Assembly: GCA_963920765.1 (NCBI GenBank)
Contig: OY987249.1
Coordinates: 12,648,817-12,712,816, forward strand
Direction of reading: 5' to 3'
Length of the DNA: 64,000 nt
Origin: Ulota crispa
Taxonomy: Eukaryota > Streptophyta > Bryopsida > Orthotrichales > Orthotrichaceae
The notes beneath the pieces were generated by a model. It did not search any database. It was not told where the DNA came from and worked only from the letters and a program-made list of their open reading frames with translations. Shown piece after piece: positions 22,688 through 34,676 of the stretch. Within the stretch, counting starts at the first letter, position 1; the number at the start of each line of letters is the position of its first letter. Both the position numbers and the translations under genes were made by a program.

Positions 22688-25084
22688 TTACCGGCCGGTG
22701 ACCAAGCTTGACGTGAGAGACGAAGAGGAGTACTTGGACGACGGGTTTGAGGACGGGTTCGACGACGGGTTTGAGGACGGGTTCGAAGACGGGTTGGAAC
22801 TGAACCAGTACACAGACGAATGGGCAGAGCGAGGCTGGAAGGCGGGCAACGGAGGCAGCGCTATCGCCTCGCGAGACTGGAACCACTGATCCACCGTTTG
22901 CATGGACGGCCGACTGCCGGGGTCAGGATGGCAGCACAACAGCCCCACTTGCAAAACATCCACTGGCAGCTCCATCCCCTTGGGCAGCACCATCTCCCTG
23001 GCACCACCATCCTCGTCGCGGCCACTGCCAACGTTGTTCGCCAGTTTCGGATCCACCACTTCTCCGATCCTGCCCGATTCGTGTGCTCGCCATACGATGT
23101 CCACCAACTTTTCAATGTCTCCGGAGGCGTTCATGTCCAGCGGTTTTCTTCCGGACACCACTTCCAGCACCAAGATCCCGAAGGCGTACACGTCCGTCTC
23201 CTTCGATGCTCTTCCTGTGTGCAGCATTTCTGGCGCCATGTAGCCCAACGTCCCGGCGACCAGAGTGGACTTCTCCATCCGTCGGTGGTCCACGAGCCGG
23301 GCCAGGCCGAAATCGCCCAAGTAGGCGTTGAAATCCTCGTCGAGCAGCACGTTGCTGGACTTGATGTCCCGGTGCAGAACGCATTTTAACCCGTCCTCGT
23401 GCAGATACCTCAGACCCGACGCTACCCCTGCAAATATTGAACGTTCAGCCCTGGTTAGTGCGCAGTAATTTCAAAGATTGCAGTCACAAATTCGGAGAAA
23501 AATTGGTAGTTGGAGACTCGTTTGGTGATCATGGGACAAGGAACTATCAGAACCTGGCCTGGACTCTACATTGGAGGCTTGCACTTGGACAGAGAGTGTT
23601 CGTGGCTTTAAAGGATGGTCGCAATTATAAGGCTCACTTTAGAGTTTCATGACCCTGTGAACGCGTCTCCAAGGATTTGATCGCAAACAAACCAGATTAG
23701 AAGGGGGTCTTGTTTTGACCATACCTGCAAGAATGGGTCGCCGGACATCCCATGAGATGTCACTGTTTGGATGAAGCCACTTGTTCAAGCTGCCATTGCA
23801 CATGAAGTCGTACACCAGAAACATGCCGTCGGTGCTGTGACACCATCCTCGTAGTTGGAGTAGATTCCGGTGCCTAGTCCGCTGGAGGGTTCTGACTTCG
23901 GCCAGGAAGCTTTCCTCTCCAGCTTGTGCGTTGCCTTCCTTGATGCGCTTGACCGCCACCAAGGCTCCGGACGGGAGCGTTCCTTTGAACACGTCTCCGA
24001 ATCCACCACTGGAAAGGAGCTCACTTGCACCGAAGTTCTTCGTGATATCCCTGAGTTCCGTGAAAGTGTAGGAGCGCGACTCCTCGTTGAAGGAATACAA
24101 CGGCAGCTCGTAGAAAGCCTGTCGGTTCCTCCTGTGGCGAACCAACCAACAGTACAACACTCCGGCAATAAGCACAGCTCCTAGAGCTCCGCCGGAAACA
24201 CCGGCGATGAGAGCAATCGAGCTCCTTGATGGTTTCGCCATGCCCGTGCTGGCGAACTCCCATGACCAGATTGTGTGCACCTCTCGGGCACCGCCCGTGC
24301 TGGCGATGAAGCCCACGTACATGTCTTCATCGAGCATCTCATCGAGACGAAGGCCGGCATAGCTGATCACCGGATCGACTGGCTTGGCGATGCCGGCCCC
24401 CTTGCCGAACCGAACTTCCAGCGTCTGCTTTGGGCTGTCGTAGTCGATCCAGGCCGTGTACCTCGCATCGGGGTCTTTGCAGAAATATGCACACGTCTGA
24501 TTCGTGTTGGCTGGAACGCACAGGTCAGAAGTGATCACCGTATTGACGCCCACGTCGAGGCTAATGTGGCTGTCACTGACATCGGACATGAGAGGATCGT
24601 TGTGTGAGTCAAACTCCACGGCAAATAGGCGAAGGTTGGGGTCTTTCCAGTTGAGCTCGCATAAGGACCCACCCGCAAGCTTGTTCTCAGCGGGGCTTAC
24701 TGTGGAGTTGGCGGAGAACATAAAGAGCATACCGCTTCCACAAGCAGCCGAGTTGTTGTCAAACGAAGCATACGAAAACGTGAAGGACGTGCTGAACGAA
24801 GCTACCGCACCGGATTTCTCGTCCACCATCCGCACCTTGTCTTTGTACACCACCCTCCCACATTCCCCGCTGGCAACTTGGCCCGGCTGATGAGCAGTTG
24901 CATTGTTCATGGCCACATACTGCCCTTGCGAATCCTTCGCGGCATCTCCCGAGACCAGAAGAATCCCGTCTCCCTGACGCGAGGAAGCAGATGGGTTGAA
25001 GACGAAGTTGGTGTTTTGTCCCGCTACGCCAAATACGAGCAACGCCAGAACCATCACAGTCGCGGCTCCACGCGTCCAATTCAT
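22688..25084 (-). CDS. L-type lectin-domain receptor kinase, two exons
   Basis: Exon 1 is 25084-23725, exon 2 is 23427-22688; the 297-bp intron has GT (GCAG/GTATGG) and AG (ATTTGCAG/GGG) borders in phase 1. The product is 699 residues: signal peptide 1-22, legume-lectin domain about 24-278 with AVEFDSHND at 155-163, membrane helix about 290-315, then a Ser/Thr kinase. Kinase landmarks: glycine loop SSGGFG 359-364, Lys379 in VAVK, HRD with Asp474, Asn479, DFG at 492-494, APE at 518-520, so an active RD kinase is predicted; the first loop glycine is Ser. Such receptors sit in the plasma membrane and signal in defence or development; the ligand is unknown. The C-terminus carries five NPSS repeats (665-684). 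Start is the first ATG, directly before the signal peptide. No introns-related frame problems. Confidence 0.93.
22740..22799 (-). repeat. Five 12-bp repeats encoding NPSS
   Basis: Plus-strand unit GACGGGTTYGAG/GAC repeated five times inside exon 2 of the lectin kinase, encoding a five-fold Asn-Pro-Ser-Ser tail. Units differ at one to three bases. Repeat number is likely to vary between alleles. Confidence 0.9.
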
Positions 25085-25625
25085 GATGAGTGAAAACCTC
25101 TATTAGGGTTTCGTATTCGATGCACCGTGGACTCGAACTGGCAAATCTACTCGAACTGGGGGGAATGGAACCAGCTCGATCTAGCAGAGTCACAGCAAGA
25201 GTAACATCATCGAGGAACGCCCATTCGAGTTTAGGTTGTCAAGTGTCATTGAAGATTTCAGTAAGATTGAACTGGCATCAGTTCTCCAGCAAAAATCCTT
25301 GCCAGCGACGTCGCTTTGCTTACTGAATGATCGAGATGGGGGACTGAGTCACTCGCCGCTTGATCAATGAAGGCTATGTTCATAACTACGTACTCCAACC
25401 TCAGGTCCTGTGACGACGAGGGGATATAAGCTTATAGTGGAATTCGTTCGCTGGTCTCCGCGGAGAGCCGGAGACCACTCGGAGGCTTGAATACCGTGTG
25501 AGTATACCGTGTGAGTTCACTGTAGACACCGCTGCTGTTAGAGTTAGAGTGGGGTTGACCATTTCTGGTACAGACCCGAGTATTTTATATCCAAATATTG
25601 ATACGTGCCAGTAAGTGCCGACTAA
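25085..25625 (-). promoter_or_regulatory. 5' flank of lectin kinase with two TATA-like boxes
   Basis: Read on the minus strand, TATAAAATA lies at 25581-25589 and a weaker TATAAGC at about 25430-25436, some 500 and 350 bases before the ATG. Either would imply a long leader or a leader intron. No gene is otherwise seen here. Confidence 0.3.
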
Positions 25626-25863
25626 GGGCCGCTTCACACTATGACCAGTCAATGACCAGTCAAGTTGAGAGGTCATGGGATTGAGAGGTCAAATTTTGGT
25701 AAGAGACTAATAAAATGAGCTAAAAACAAGTAATAAAATATTGTTTTTGATATTTTTGGTTGCTCTTAGTTTGAAACCTTCAAAGGTCAAGTCCAAAGGT
25801 CAAATTTTTGGCAATGAGTTTCCACTATCTCTCAACTTGAATGGCCATAGTGTTAAGCCTCCA
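25626..25863. mobile_element. Short TIR element, ~238 bp
   Basis: Left GGCCGCTTCACACTATGACC and right GGCCATAGTGTTAAGCCTCC are imperfect inverted termini resembling those of 4616-6694. It contains a small direct repeat (ATGACCAGTCA twice). No target duplication confirmed. Confidence 0.4.
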
Positions 25864-27205
25864 AAGGCCAAGTCCAAAGTTCAAAACCATAACATTTATT
25901 AAACCTTCCATATCCAATGGCCAAGATCTTGTAAGCTTTTGATTATTTTATGAAAACAATGTGATGGCCTCTCAATTAAAGTTTGGGTCTCCATTTTTGC
26001 TTGACCCAAACTATTGCCGAGAGGCCGTCTACCTTAAATGATAAAGTCCTGCCATGTAGACATTTGGAGGATGACAACCTTTGGAGTTTGGCCTCTAGGC
26101 ATGATGCAAGCTAAGGGTGACTACTACAGTCAAACCCCTCTTATTGCATGGGAATGGTGGGGAGTTTTTTTAGTAGTATGCACACAAAGAGGTTCAAGCA
26201 CATTTTCTATTGGTGACATTGTACTTTGGTGGTTCAACTTTGACAAAAATAACTCCATTAATGATTATTGGACCACACTTTATGCACATAGAGAGTATGC
26301 AATTTAAGAACTCCAAATAGTTATGCAAATAGGAAATATGCAATAAGAGAAGCTTGACTGTATATATGTCACAAGGGCAAAAATGAAGGGTTTTTTTAGC
26401 AAATGGATCTAGTTTCATTGAAAAATGAAGTCTTTAAGAGAGAAATGATGACTCATATTTAGAAAGTAGACTTGTTGATGATCCAATTTCCACCAAAATA
26501 AAGCATATATCTCTAATGTGATAAGAGAAAAGGACTTTTGAACATAGCTCCTAAAATTGTCACAATGCTTTTTCTTGCTAAAAAGAACTCTTGAATTGAT
26601 ATTTAGACTCATAATATGGCCATAACCTTTTGGCATCATTATTGGAGGATTGGCATAATTACATTTTGGAATCATATTTTAATGAATGTAATTTACATTC
26701 TAGAGAAAAGGACTTTAATGTGCTCTTGAATGACTACAATTGTTGGCCCTTTTTTGGGATTGATTTCTCTAAGTTAAATCATTTTTTTACTTAAGTGTCT
26801 TAGAATGGCATAAACTAGGGTGGCCAACCTTTGGAATTTGGAACTCTCATTCAAAAGAGGGAGAATTCTCATTGGGAACACAAAAACACTTTGTTTTGTA
26901 CTAAAAAGAAGACTTTTCTTTGCCAAAAATGGGAACACTTTGCTTGCATTTCCCCTCTATTGTGAAGGATTGAGAGACCAAACTCTTGGTTTCTTGTAAT
27001 CTGATTAGTGAAAATTGACGGCCTCTTGACATTCAGCCATAGTGTGAACCCCCTATTTGACAAAGCAGGGATTGCATGGCTCAAGCAAATCTCTTGATTT
27101 TATCAAGCTATTTACAAGTTTGTAAAAGTGGAAAGTTGCCCAATATTGGTAATCAATAACTTCCTACAAGAGCAAACTAGCATTATTTTAAGCACAGTTA
27201 TTCCT
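25864..27205. other. AT-rich intergenic, no gene seen
   Basis: Longest open frames (about 90 codons) have no protein-like features and non-coding composition. Confidence 0.55.
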
Positions 27206-27607
27206 AAGGTAGTATGTTCTGAAACCGTCAAAAACTGTCACTTTAAGAGTTGATTTGCTTTTTCATGGGCTTTTCAAGACATGAATACTTTTTGTTTAAT
27301 TTTTTAGACTAAGAGAAATGGATGCTAAATGCAACACATTTTTGCTCATAATTTTTGAAGCATTATTGTATTGTTCATGAGCTTTAAAAGATTTTTGTAA
27401 TAGACACCTAGTTTGCAACTCTAGGTCTCTCATAAATTGTCCCCTTGCAACTTGTGAAGAAATGGGTGAAACCAAAGAATGTGATTGGGTTTTGCAATAG
27501 AATAGGCTTTTTTTTCTATGACTTGAATAGGTCCATTTAAAGACCACTTCATATCCATTCTTGATCACGCTTTATCTGAGAGGGTTGTAATTAGAGCATA
27601 TTACCTT
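27206..27607. mobile_element. MITE, 402 bp, relative of 16606-17009
   Basis: Termini AAGGTAGTATGTTCT and AGAGCATATTACCTT are inverted; interior aligns throughout with 16606-17009 (for example TTTTTCATGGGCTTTTCAAG). Confidence 0.65.
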
Positions 27608-29295
27608 GATGCCAAAAATTGAAAATTTGGTCCAAGTAGGGCTTGTAATACACCATTGTGAAGGTGTTGTCAAGCTTCTCAATTGGAGACCACACATCGT
27701 ATATTGGTAGAAAATTCCACCATTGGGTGAAAGTACACTAGAGGTGTACCACTTTCGGCACAACTTTTACTATATTTAGTGTATAAAAACACATCAAAAA
27801 CACTAAAATATTGGATAACTTTTGTGAAAAACATTTTTTTGGAAATTCTTTTTTTAGCCATTCTACACCTAATTGCAATCATTTGGAATCTTAAACACAA
27901 TTAAGGAAATTATGATTTTTCACAAAATCATCCCTTGCCAAAAACAAGCAAAAAATCAGCATTATTTTTGTAGATATTTGAGAATTTTGTGAAGCATTTA
28001 GAAATTTGAATGCAAATTTGGATAAAAGAGCCGTGGATGTCTTTTTTCAAGTAAGGGTGGAAGAATATGATTTATCCAAGTCCAAGATTTTTGTACTTTT
28101 CCATAATTTTCTAGAACCTTCTAATACTGTGACATTTTAATAATGGTCCACAAAAGTACAAATTTAACAACTTAAAATTTTTTTTTACAATTTTAATTAT
28201 GATCTTATGTATTTAATGCATATAGTTAATAGGAAAACAAAAAAAAAATCTAAAAAAACTCTTTAAACTTTAAGCAATTTCAAATACAAAATCATGTTCA
28301 TCTCCATTTTTAGGTTGTGACACCCAAAGTGATATACCTCTCGTATATCCTCACCCCTATTGATCTTATTCTAAAAAATATGAAGGCATTTCATTGTAAG
28401 TATTGGTGCAAATGAGGGCTATCATTAATAATGGGCAACTCTACCCCCACTAATTTTTCTCCCAATGCTCATGGAATGTGATTAGCCTAGTCTTTTGCGA
28501 GTGTAAAAAATTACCATACCAACGCTTTTGAACACATTGGAGCTGTGCTTTTGAGTGGATAGTCACACTACTGCCTCTTCTGAAAATCATATACGAAAAA
28601 TTGATCTGGGTACACATGTTATTCAGCCAGTGGTGGTTAGACGTTTCCAATAAACCTGAGAGGGGTACACGTGTTGCTATCCACTGGTTCAAAAATTGAG
28701 ATTGCTGTTTGTGAGTAATGCCCACCCTTTCCATACTTGTATTTGTGTGACATCAATTTGTCTTACAAACAATTTGGGATATTTGAAATGTGTTTGGGGA
28801 TCAATGATATGGGAACTCCTTTTCAACCCTAGCATCAACTATTGGACAAAATTAGAGATCAACGATTGATACTTAATCTTCCAAAGACCACATCAATAGC
28901 AAAGGCGGGGATTCTTCTTCATTTAATTTTTGTCCACGGCTGTGGTTTTTTGAGGGGGGGAGGGGGTTGAGGAATTGGCAGGATAGTTTTTTAATTTTTA
29001 AGAGGGGTAGTTGGATTATTATTTTTAATGCTCCCAATTGGATGTTGCCCTTTTTCAGGGGATAGTCACCTGGGCTTGCACATGGAAGTTGGCCCTTCCA
29101 TCAGTGATTGCAAGTTTAATTTTCATAATTTACTAACTTTAGCTAACTGTGCTAAAGTATGGTTCTCACATTGGACCAATTGTCCATCTGCTGGGTGTGT
29201 TCAATTGAGCCCTGGCCCCTCTAATGTTGTTAATTCATAAATTGATTTCAACACAAGCAATAAAAAAAAGGAAAAGGTGGAAGTATTTTGTATAC
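27608..29295. other. AT-rich intergenic, no gene seen
   Basis: Contains a partial copy of the CATGGTTGTC family at about 29155-29245 and a purine run near 28954-28970. No gene recognised. Confidence 0.5.
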
Positions 29296-29299
29296 ATAA

Positions 29300-30321
29300 C
29301 CCCTAAAGGATTGGCTGTCCGTTCGGGGGACAAATGGGATTTCGGGCATGTACCCATGGCTAAACTACTTTGAGTGATTTTTTGAAACATTTATGGAAGA
29401 TGGGGAATTCAAAGATTTGTGTGCCCATCTAATTATTATTTTTTTCATTTTGACGTTTTTTGAAGAAGTAAAAAATCAATTTCTGAATTTTTTTGGAGAT
29501 GGGGCAATTTGAGTAGCCCAAAAACTTTTCAAAAAATTACATTTTTCTTTGAGTTTACATATACGTGGGAAGCTTTGAATCACTCATTTCCAATAAATGA
29601 GTTGAAAGTTATGAGGACTTTCAATTAACTGATAGATATGGAGCCATATCCTCAAAGAACCAATTTCAGATTTTTATTTAAAAAGACATAATTTTTAAAA
29701 AAGTTTTTGGGCTACTTGGACTGCCCCATCTCCAAAAAAATTCAGAAATTGATTTTTTACTTCTTCAAAAAATGTCAAAATGAAAAAAAAATTAAACGGA
29801 CACACAAATCTTTGAATTTCCCACCTTCCATAAAAGTTTCAAAAAATCACACAAAGTAGTTTAGCCATAGGTAAGGTAAGCGCACCTATAAGCGTGGAAA
29901 TAAGGGCTTTGGAGTAGGTAAAACAATTGACTAACTTTGAAAAAAATACTATAAGTTAGGAAGTGTAATCCAAAAATATTGGTATCAATTTCAAGGTTTC
30001 AACTGCAAGCATTTGTTCACAAAGATCTTTCAAAGTCCAAAATCACTGAAATTGTAGGAACCATGTGTAAGAGATGCTAAAAACAAGGCTTGTTGGTTCT
30101 TAAATAGTGAGATAGGTACTCAAAACCTCATGCTAGTCACCCACAACCATCACTTCATCACCCATAACCATCACTCAATCACCCACAACCATTTATTTTT
30201 TAATTAATTAGCCCTTGCCACTGTCAGGCAACAGCCATGGGGACGCAACACTTATGGATGCTCCTACCTTACGTGCCTAAAATCCCATTTATCCCCCAAA
30301 CGAACAGTCAATCTTTAGGGG
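29300..30321. mobile_element. piggyBac-like fold-back element with a nested MITE
   Basis: Left end CCCCTAAAGGATTGG after ATAA (a mutated TTAA); right end CAATCTTTAGGGG followed by TTAA. The right half is an inverted copy of the left half (29300-29640 against 29655-29871 plus 30272-30321), so this copy is a long snap-back instead of the usual 0.93-kb structure. The right half is split by the nested MITE 29874-30269. Confidence 0.75.
29874..30269. mobile_element. Nested MITE with TA duplication, 396 bp
   Basis: Inserted in the fold-back element: AGGTAAGCGCACCTATAAGCG at the left and CACTTATGGATGCTCCTACCT at the right form the inverted termini; TA flanks both sides (29872-29873, 30270-30271). 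The host sequence reads through as ATAGGTA/CGTGCC once it is removed. Stowaway (Tc1/mariner)-like. Confidence 0.7.
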
Positions 30322-30835
30322 TTAAACACATGGTTGGCAATACAAGATCAAGCCTGAGACACAAGTAGTATTTTTTTGGTTTTTTTGGTTTTGTTTTTAT
30401 TAAGGCACAAACACAAGCAATCAAGCTGGCAAGGCGCAAATGTTGTCAAAGGCATAGATGCAAGCTTTTTTTGGTCAAGATGTAAACGCAAGCAATGAGA
30501 GCAAGGACTTTGACTTCAAGCTCTATGTTTAAACCCTAACAATAGGTCCACATCTTGAACTTGTGTTTGAGCCCTAACATCTCCACCTGAGCATGGACAA
30601 CCACGTTGCCAAATTAAAAGCCATGTCATAAAGTAAAAACAAAACAAAATGATATTTTTCTTATTTTCCAAGATTGAAATTCTTAAAATGCAACATTGAA
30701 CTAATCTATTGGTCCTATCCTTAAGCCAAAAGAAATTTAACAGTGCAATATTTAATTGGGTTGTAGCAGCAAATGAAATGTTTGTCAAAAGTTTGCTAAG
30801 TTAAGCCACAAATGTGGATATTGCTAAAGCCATCT

Positions 30836-30965
30836 TTCCATGTGAGGGGGTGGGAGTGGAGCTCACCAATAATTGGTCAGATTTGGGTCCAAAAAAACCA
30901 AAAAAACCAAGACTCCCATCTAACTAATTATTTGTGTGCTCCACCCCCCACCCTCGCACATGGAA
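30836..30965. repeat. 130-bp hairpin
   Basis: TTCCATGTGAGGGGGTGGG at 30836 pairs with CCCACCCTCGCACATGGAA ending at 30965, and pairing continues inward for about 50 bases with few mismatches to a short A-rich loop. Probably a small MITE; a small-RNA precursor is possible. Confidence 0.6.
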
Positions 30966-31043
30966 GGACACCCCTAGCACCAATGTCTGTTTTTTGGTAG
31001 ATTTTTGCCTATTTCTTACCTTGAATTGGCACTCGCAAACATT

Positions 31044-31440
31044 GCACTACAAAAATTGGGTGAAAAAATGGATGATATTGCTTACTCCCTCCTTAAGCAA
31101 ACACTAGATTTGCTAGTTTTTGGATGGAAGTAGTTTATGTTAGTAAACTTATTGGATGAATGTGCACACATTGTTCATTCACTTCAATTATAACCAATTT
31201 CTCCTTACTTGTGTGCCAAGGTTTTGTTTTCTAGCAAAAAAAATTCCTTAATTTAACCTCAATTCTTCATTGACAATTGTAACACTACAAAAAATTGATG
31301 GAAAAGTGGATGAAATTCCTTAGACAAACACCAAATTTGCCAGATTTTGAATGAAAGCTAGTAGCTTATATTAGTGCAATTTAAGGATGAATGAGCTCTT
31401 GTGACTGATTCTATCCAATTATGTTCTTTTTTTCCTTACA
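31044..31440. repeat. Diverged direct duplication, two units ~240 bp apart
   Basis: The unit beginning CACTACAAAAATTGGGTG (about 31044) recurs as CACTACAAAAAATTGATGG (about 31283), with shared blocks such as GTGGATGA and AAACACYA-ATTTGC-AG. No coding potential. Confidence 0.5.
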
Positions 31441-31447
31441 AGCCTGC

Positions 31448-31535
31448 TTACATTGCCAAGTGCCAGTCGGCCTACCAACCAAAAATCCCTTACATTGCCG
31501 ACTGCCAGTCGGCCTACCAACTAAAAAACTAAAAA
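31448..31535. repeat. Tandem duplication, ~42-bp unit
   Basis: TTACATTGCC followed by TGCCAGTCGGCCTACCAAC occurs twice in succession (GC-richer than its surroundings). Confidence 0.7.
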
Positions 31536-31606
31536 ATCCCTGCTGTATGCATTTTGGGGTGCGAGCTGTTATACCTTGACAAAAACAAAAAAAGAACGCT
31601 GCCTAA

Positions 31607-32601
31607 CCCTCAAAGGTCCTCCAGGGCCGAGTGGGGTTTAGGGTAGGTACTTATAGCTAAAATACTTTGTGTGATTTTTTGAAACTTTTATGTAAGATGG
31701 GGAATTCAAGGACCTGCGTGGGCATCTATTGTTTTCTTCATTCCAACATTTCTTGAAGAAGTTATGCATGCATAACTGAAAAACAAGGGAGAACTGAGGA
31801 GTCCAAAAAAAAAAATCTGAACTTTTTTAAAATAAAAATCTGAAATTGGTTCTTTAGATTTATATATACGTGCGGGGCTTTGAATCATTCAATTTTGATT
31901 GATGAGATGAAAGTTATAAGAAGTTTTAGTTTGCGGGTAGCGGTATGGGACTCCCAAACCTCCATTCCTTTTGCCCCTTGTAAAATTTGCTGCTTTACTC
32001 TTTTGACGGTCTGTGTATTTGTTTTCTAACTTTTTTATTTCCCAAGTTGTAGTAGATTACGATTCCTTGGTTTTCGCCATTTGGATCTCAATAATTTAGA
32101 TTTTTGAATTTTACATCAATTCTCCAATTTTGCCTACTGTATATGCAAATTTCACAACCTTCTGGCATTGCAGGGTTTTACAAAGTATGATCCACACCTC
32201 CAATTCATTTAAAATTTCTCCCACACTTATTTAACTTGGTCTTCTACATGGGAAAAAAAACCTCAACTTTATGTAGAGCAATTTCTTTGATATAGGATTT
32301 GTCAAAGGCTTTTGAAATTTTTGGGCAGCAAGGAAAAGCACTTTTTTTTTCACTTGAGATGTCAATATCTCACTCCTCTACATTTAGAATCAGCTGATTT
32401 TTTCCCCACAAGTACTCCCCATAATCTAAAACAAGATCTTATGGTTGGTCAGCTCGTTTTTTCCCCACAAGTACCTCCCATAATTTAGGACAAGATCTTA
32501 TGATTGGATTTCCAAAAAAAAAATTCCTACCATTCTACTCATTCCCTCAAAAGTGGCAGTTTTGAGGGACTTTCTCAGAAAAAAACGCTTGGGCCTGCAG
32601 G
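31607..32601. mobile_element. piggyBac-like element, degenerate
   Basis: Left end CCCTCAAAGGTCC after CTAA; right end GGGCCTGCAGG then GTAA, both decayed forms of the family termini. Interior aligns with 8950-9877 throughout (AAAGTGGCAGTTTTGAGGG near the right end). An internal local duplication of about 50 bases lies at 32395-32520. Confidence 0.65.
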
Positions 32602-32605
32602 GTAA

Positions 32606-33126
32606 GCACATGTGCAACAGTAGACGCCCTCATGCTGAAAACATGGGAGCAAAGTGTCTGATTTCCCTCACAGTTTCAATTTTCAACCCTCAGTTTGATG
32701 ATTCATCACTTCTGGAGAGTGAAGAGTGAAGACAGTGGCTACAGAGCACTGCTCCGACATATGACGCAGCTCCGCAAATTATTACTGAGAGCGTATTGGC
32801 CAAGTGTGTTCAGTCGGCAACTCTTAAAATAGGCCTGATTGATTTCCATGACCATGCTCAACAGATTCACCATGAGCATCCGTGCCGTAGGTGCAAGACT
32901 TTCTGAAGACATCCTCAATGCACCCGTTATGCAGGCCCGGTATGCAAAACCTGACCTACTAGAAAACTAACAATGATATGAAAAATTGCTGTTTGAAGGG
33001 CATTGGAAATCTTGTTCTGGAAACATGAAGAAAATTTGGATCTAGGTATTGGTTAATTTGGATACATTTCTTCAAATGTTAGCCAAGTATCAAAAAAAAT
33101 TAGAGGCTTTTTCAAATCAAGCCCAT
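32606..33126. other. Intergenic, no gene seen
   Basis: Slightly GC-richer around 32620-32950 but with no long open frame or recognisable protein. Confidence 0.5.
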
Positions 33127-33130
33127 CAAA

Positions 33131-34313
33131 AACACCATATTTGTTAATTTGAGGAGAATGGTACATTTTGGGACTTTCAAATTTTGAGGTGAAGGTTTTA
33201 GGTGATCACCTAAAATCGAGTTCAATGTATTTTTTTGTACACGTGTCCTCACCGGAGAGGAGGAATTTGTAAGGGAAAAAATCTTAGTGGCTCAAATTGA
33301 ATTTGATACCTTTGAATTGGTTTAACCCCTAAAGGCCCAAGGAGCCCTCTTTGGGCTTTATGAGAACTCAGACAGGCTCTATTGACTTCATAATTTGGAA
33401 AATTTTCATGAATTTTTTTAGGATGGATGCTACTCATCATAATCTACATGGGAAGCTTTATTTCATGTCATTCCAATAAGTAATGCAAAAGTTATAAGGT
33501 TTTTTTAGTTTCAATGTCAAACCGGGCAGCAAAAAACATATTCTAAAACTTTTATTTTTATTTTTATATAATTGTGTAGAATGATACCTACTCAAAAAAT
33601 TTGAATTACTCAATTCCAAATAATGAGGTAAAAGTTAAAAGGAGTTTTATTTTGCAGGCAATGAAGGTAGGAAGAGGGTAGAAAAAACATATAAAGTTAT
33701 CTTTTACTCTCAATTTTGAAAAATTTCAAATGGAAATGAAAATTAAAGTTACAAATTGTTTGTTAGAGCATTCTTACCATTGGGATTAACAATTTTCAAA
33801 TTCTTCCAAAACTTATTAGCATATTAGTTATATCTTTCATTCATCAATACCTTTCATTTTACAATTTTTGTAAAAATGAATCCAAAATTTTTTTGGTTAA
33901 ATTTTTTTATATATGCTTTCAACCCATTTTCCAACATATTGCAAAAATTGCACAAGAAATACAACATACGGGTTTTTCTCTAAAAAGTTTGAAAAACAAA
34001 ACTTCACCTTCTGGAAGGATTAGAAAAGTTTACATTTTGAAGTTTAGGCACATTGATCTTGCAATTGGTGGGGATATTCATTTTGAAATTTTGGGACAAT
34101 GTACTTGTGCAAGTCAACCAAAGAATCCTACAATTGGATTTGTGAAAAAATAAGTTTCAATGAAGATTTTGACCCTAGTTTGGGGACTAGTATTTTGAAG
34201 CAGTTTTGGACCTCTAAACATAAAAGAATTGTAGGGGCTAAGATAACTTTTTGGGTTTAAGGTGGAGTTCAAAGTGAGACACCTATTTATCCCAAATTAA
34301 CAAATATGGTGTT
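33131..34313. mobile_element. 4-bp-TSD MITE, copy 2, split by a nested element
   Basis: Left part 33131-33325 starts AACACCATATTTGTTAATTT; right part 34238-34313 ends AAATTAACAAATATGGTGTT. Flanking duplication CAAA is exact (33127-33130, 34314-34317). The interruption is the element 33326-34237. Confidence 0.85.
33326..34237. mobile_element. piggyBac-like element nested in a MITE, 912 bp
   Basis: CCCCTAAAGGCCC after TTAA (33322-33325); right end TTGTAGGGG followed by CTAA (34238-34241), a mutated TTAA. Uninterrupted MITE relatives read GGTTTAAGGTAAC at this point, so the TTAA was single before insertion and duplicated by it. Confidence 0.85.
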
Positions 34314-34676
34314 CAAAGAAAAATTCAGCTCAAAGGAGGACAAATATGTTGTCCCTTGAGCTTAATTTCCTTTTGATGGGCTTGATTTGGAGAGCCCTCT
34401 AAGTTTTTTAGAACTTGGCTAACATTTAGTGAAATGCATCTAAATCAACCGGTACTTAAATCCAAATTCTTTTCATGTTTTCAAAACAGGATTTCCAATA
34501 CCCTTCAAACAGTATTTTTTCATGTTACTGTTAGTTTTCTATTAGATCAGTTTTTGCATATTGGGCCGGTTTACCGAAAGCATAGAGGATGCTCCCAGCG
34601 TCTCGGCAGGATTTGGGACTACACCAAATAGTTTAGATTGCCCCACACTAATTTCTCAACATTTTACACTATTTAA

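Noticed and set aside
22820-24890. Plus-strand frames over the lectin kinase (up to 189 codons)
   Set aside because: Antisense shadows of the receptor kinase exons, without domains.
28920-28975. G-rich run (GAGGGGGGGAGGGGG) as a quadruplex or regulatory site
   Set aside because: Single short purine run in non-genic DNA; no four-tract arrangement or linked gene.
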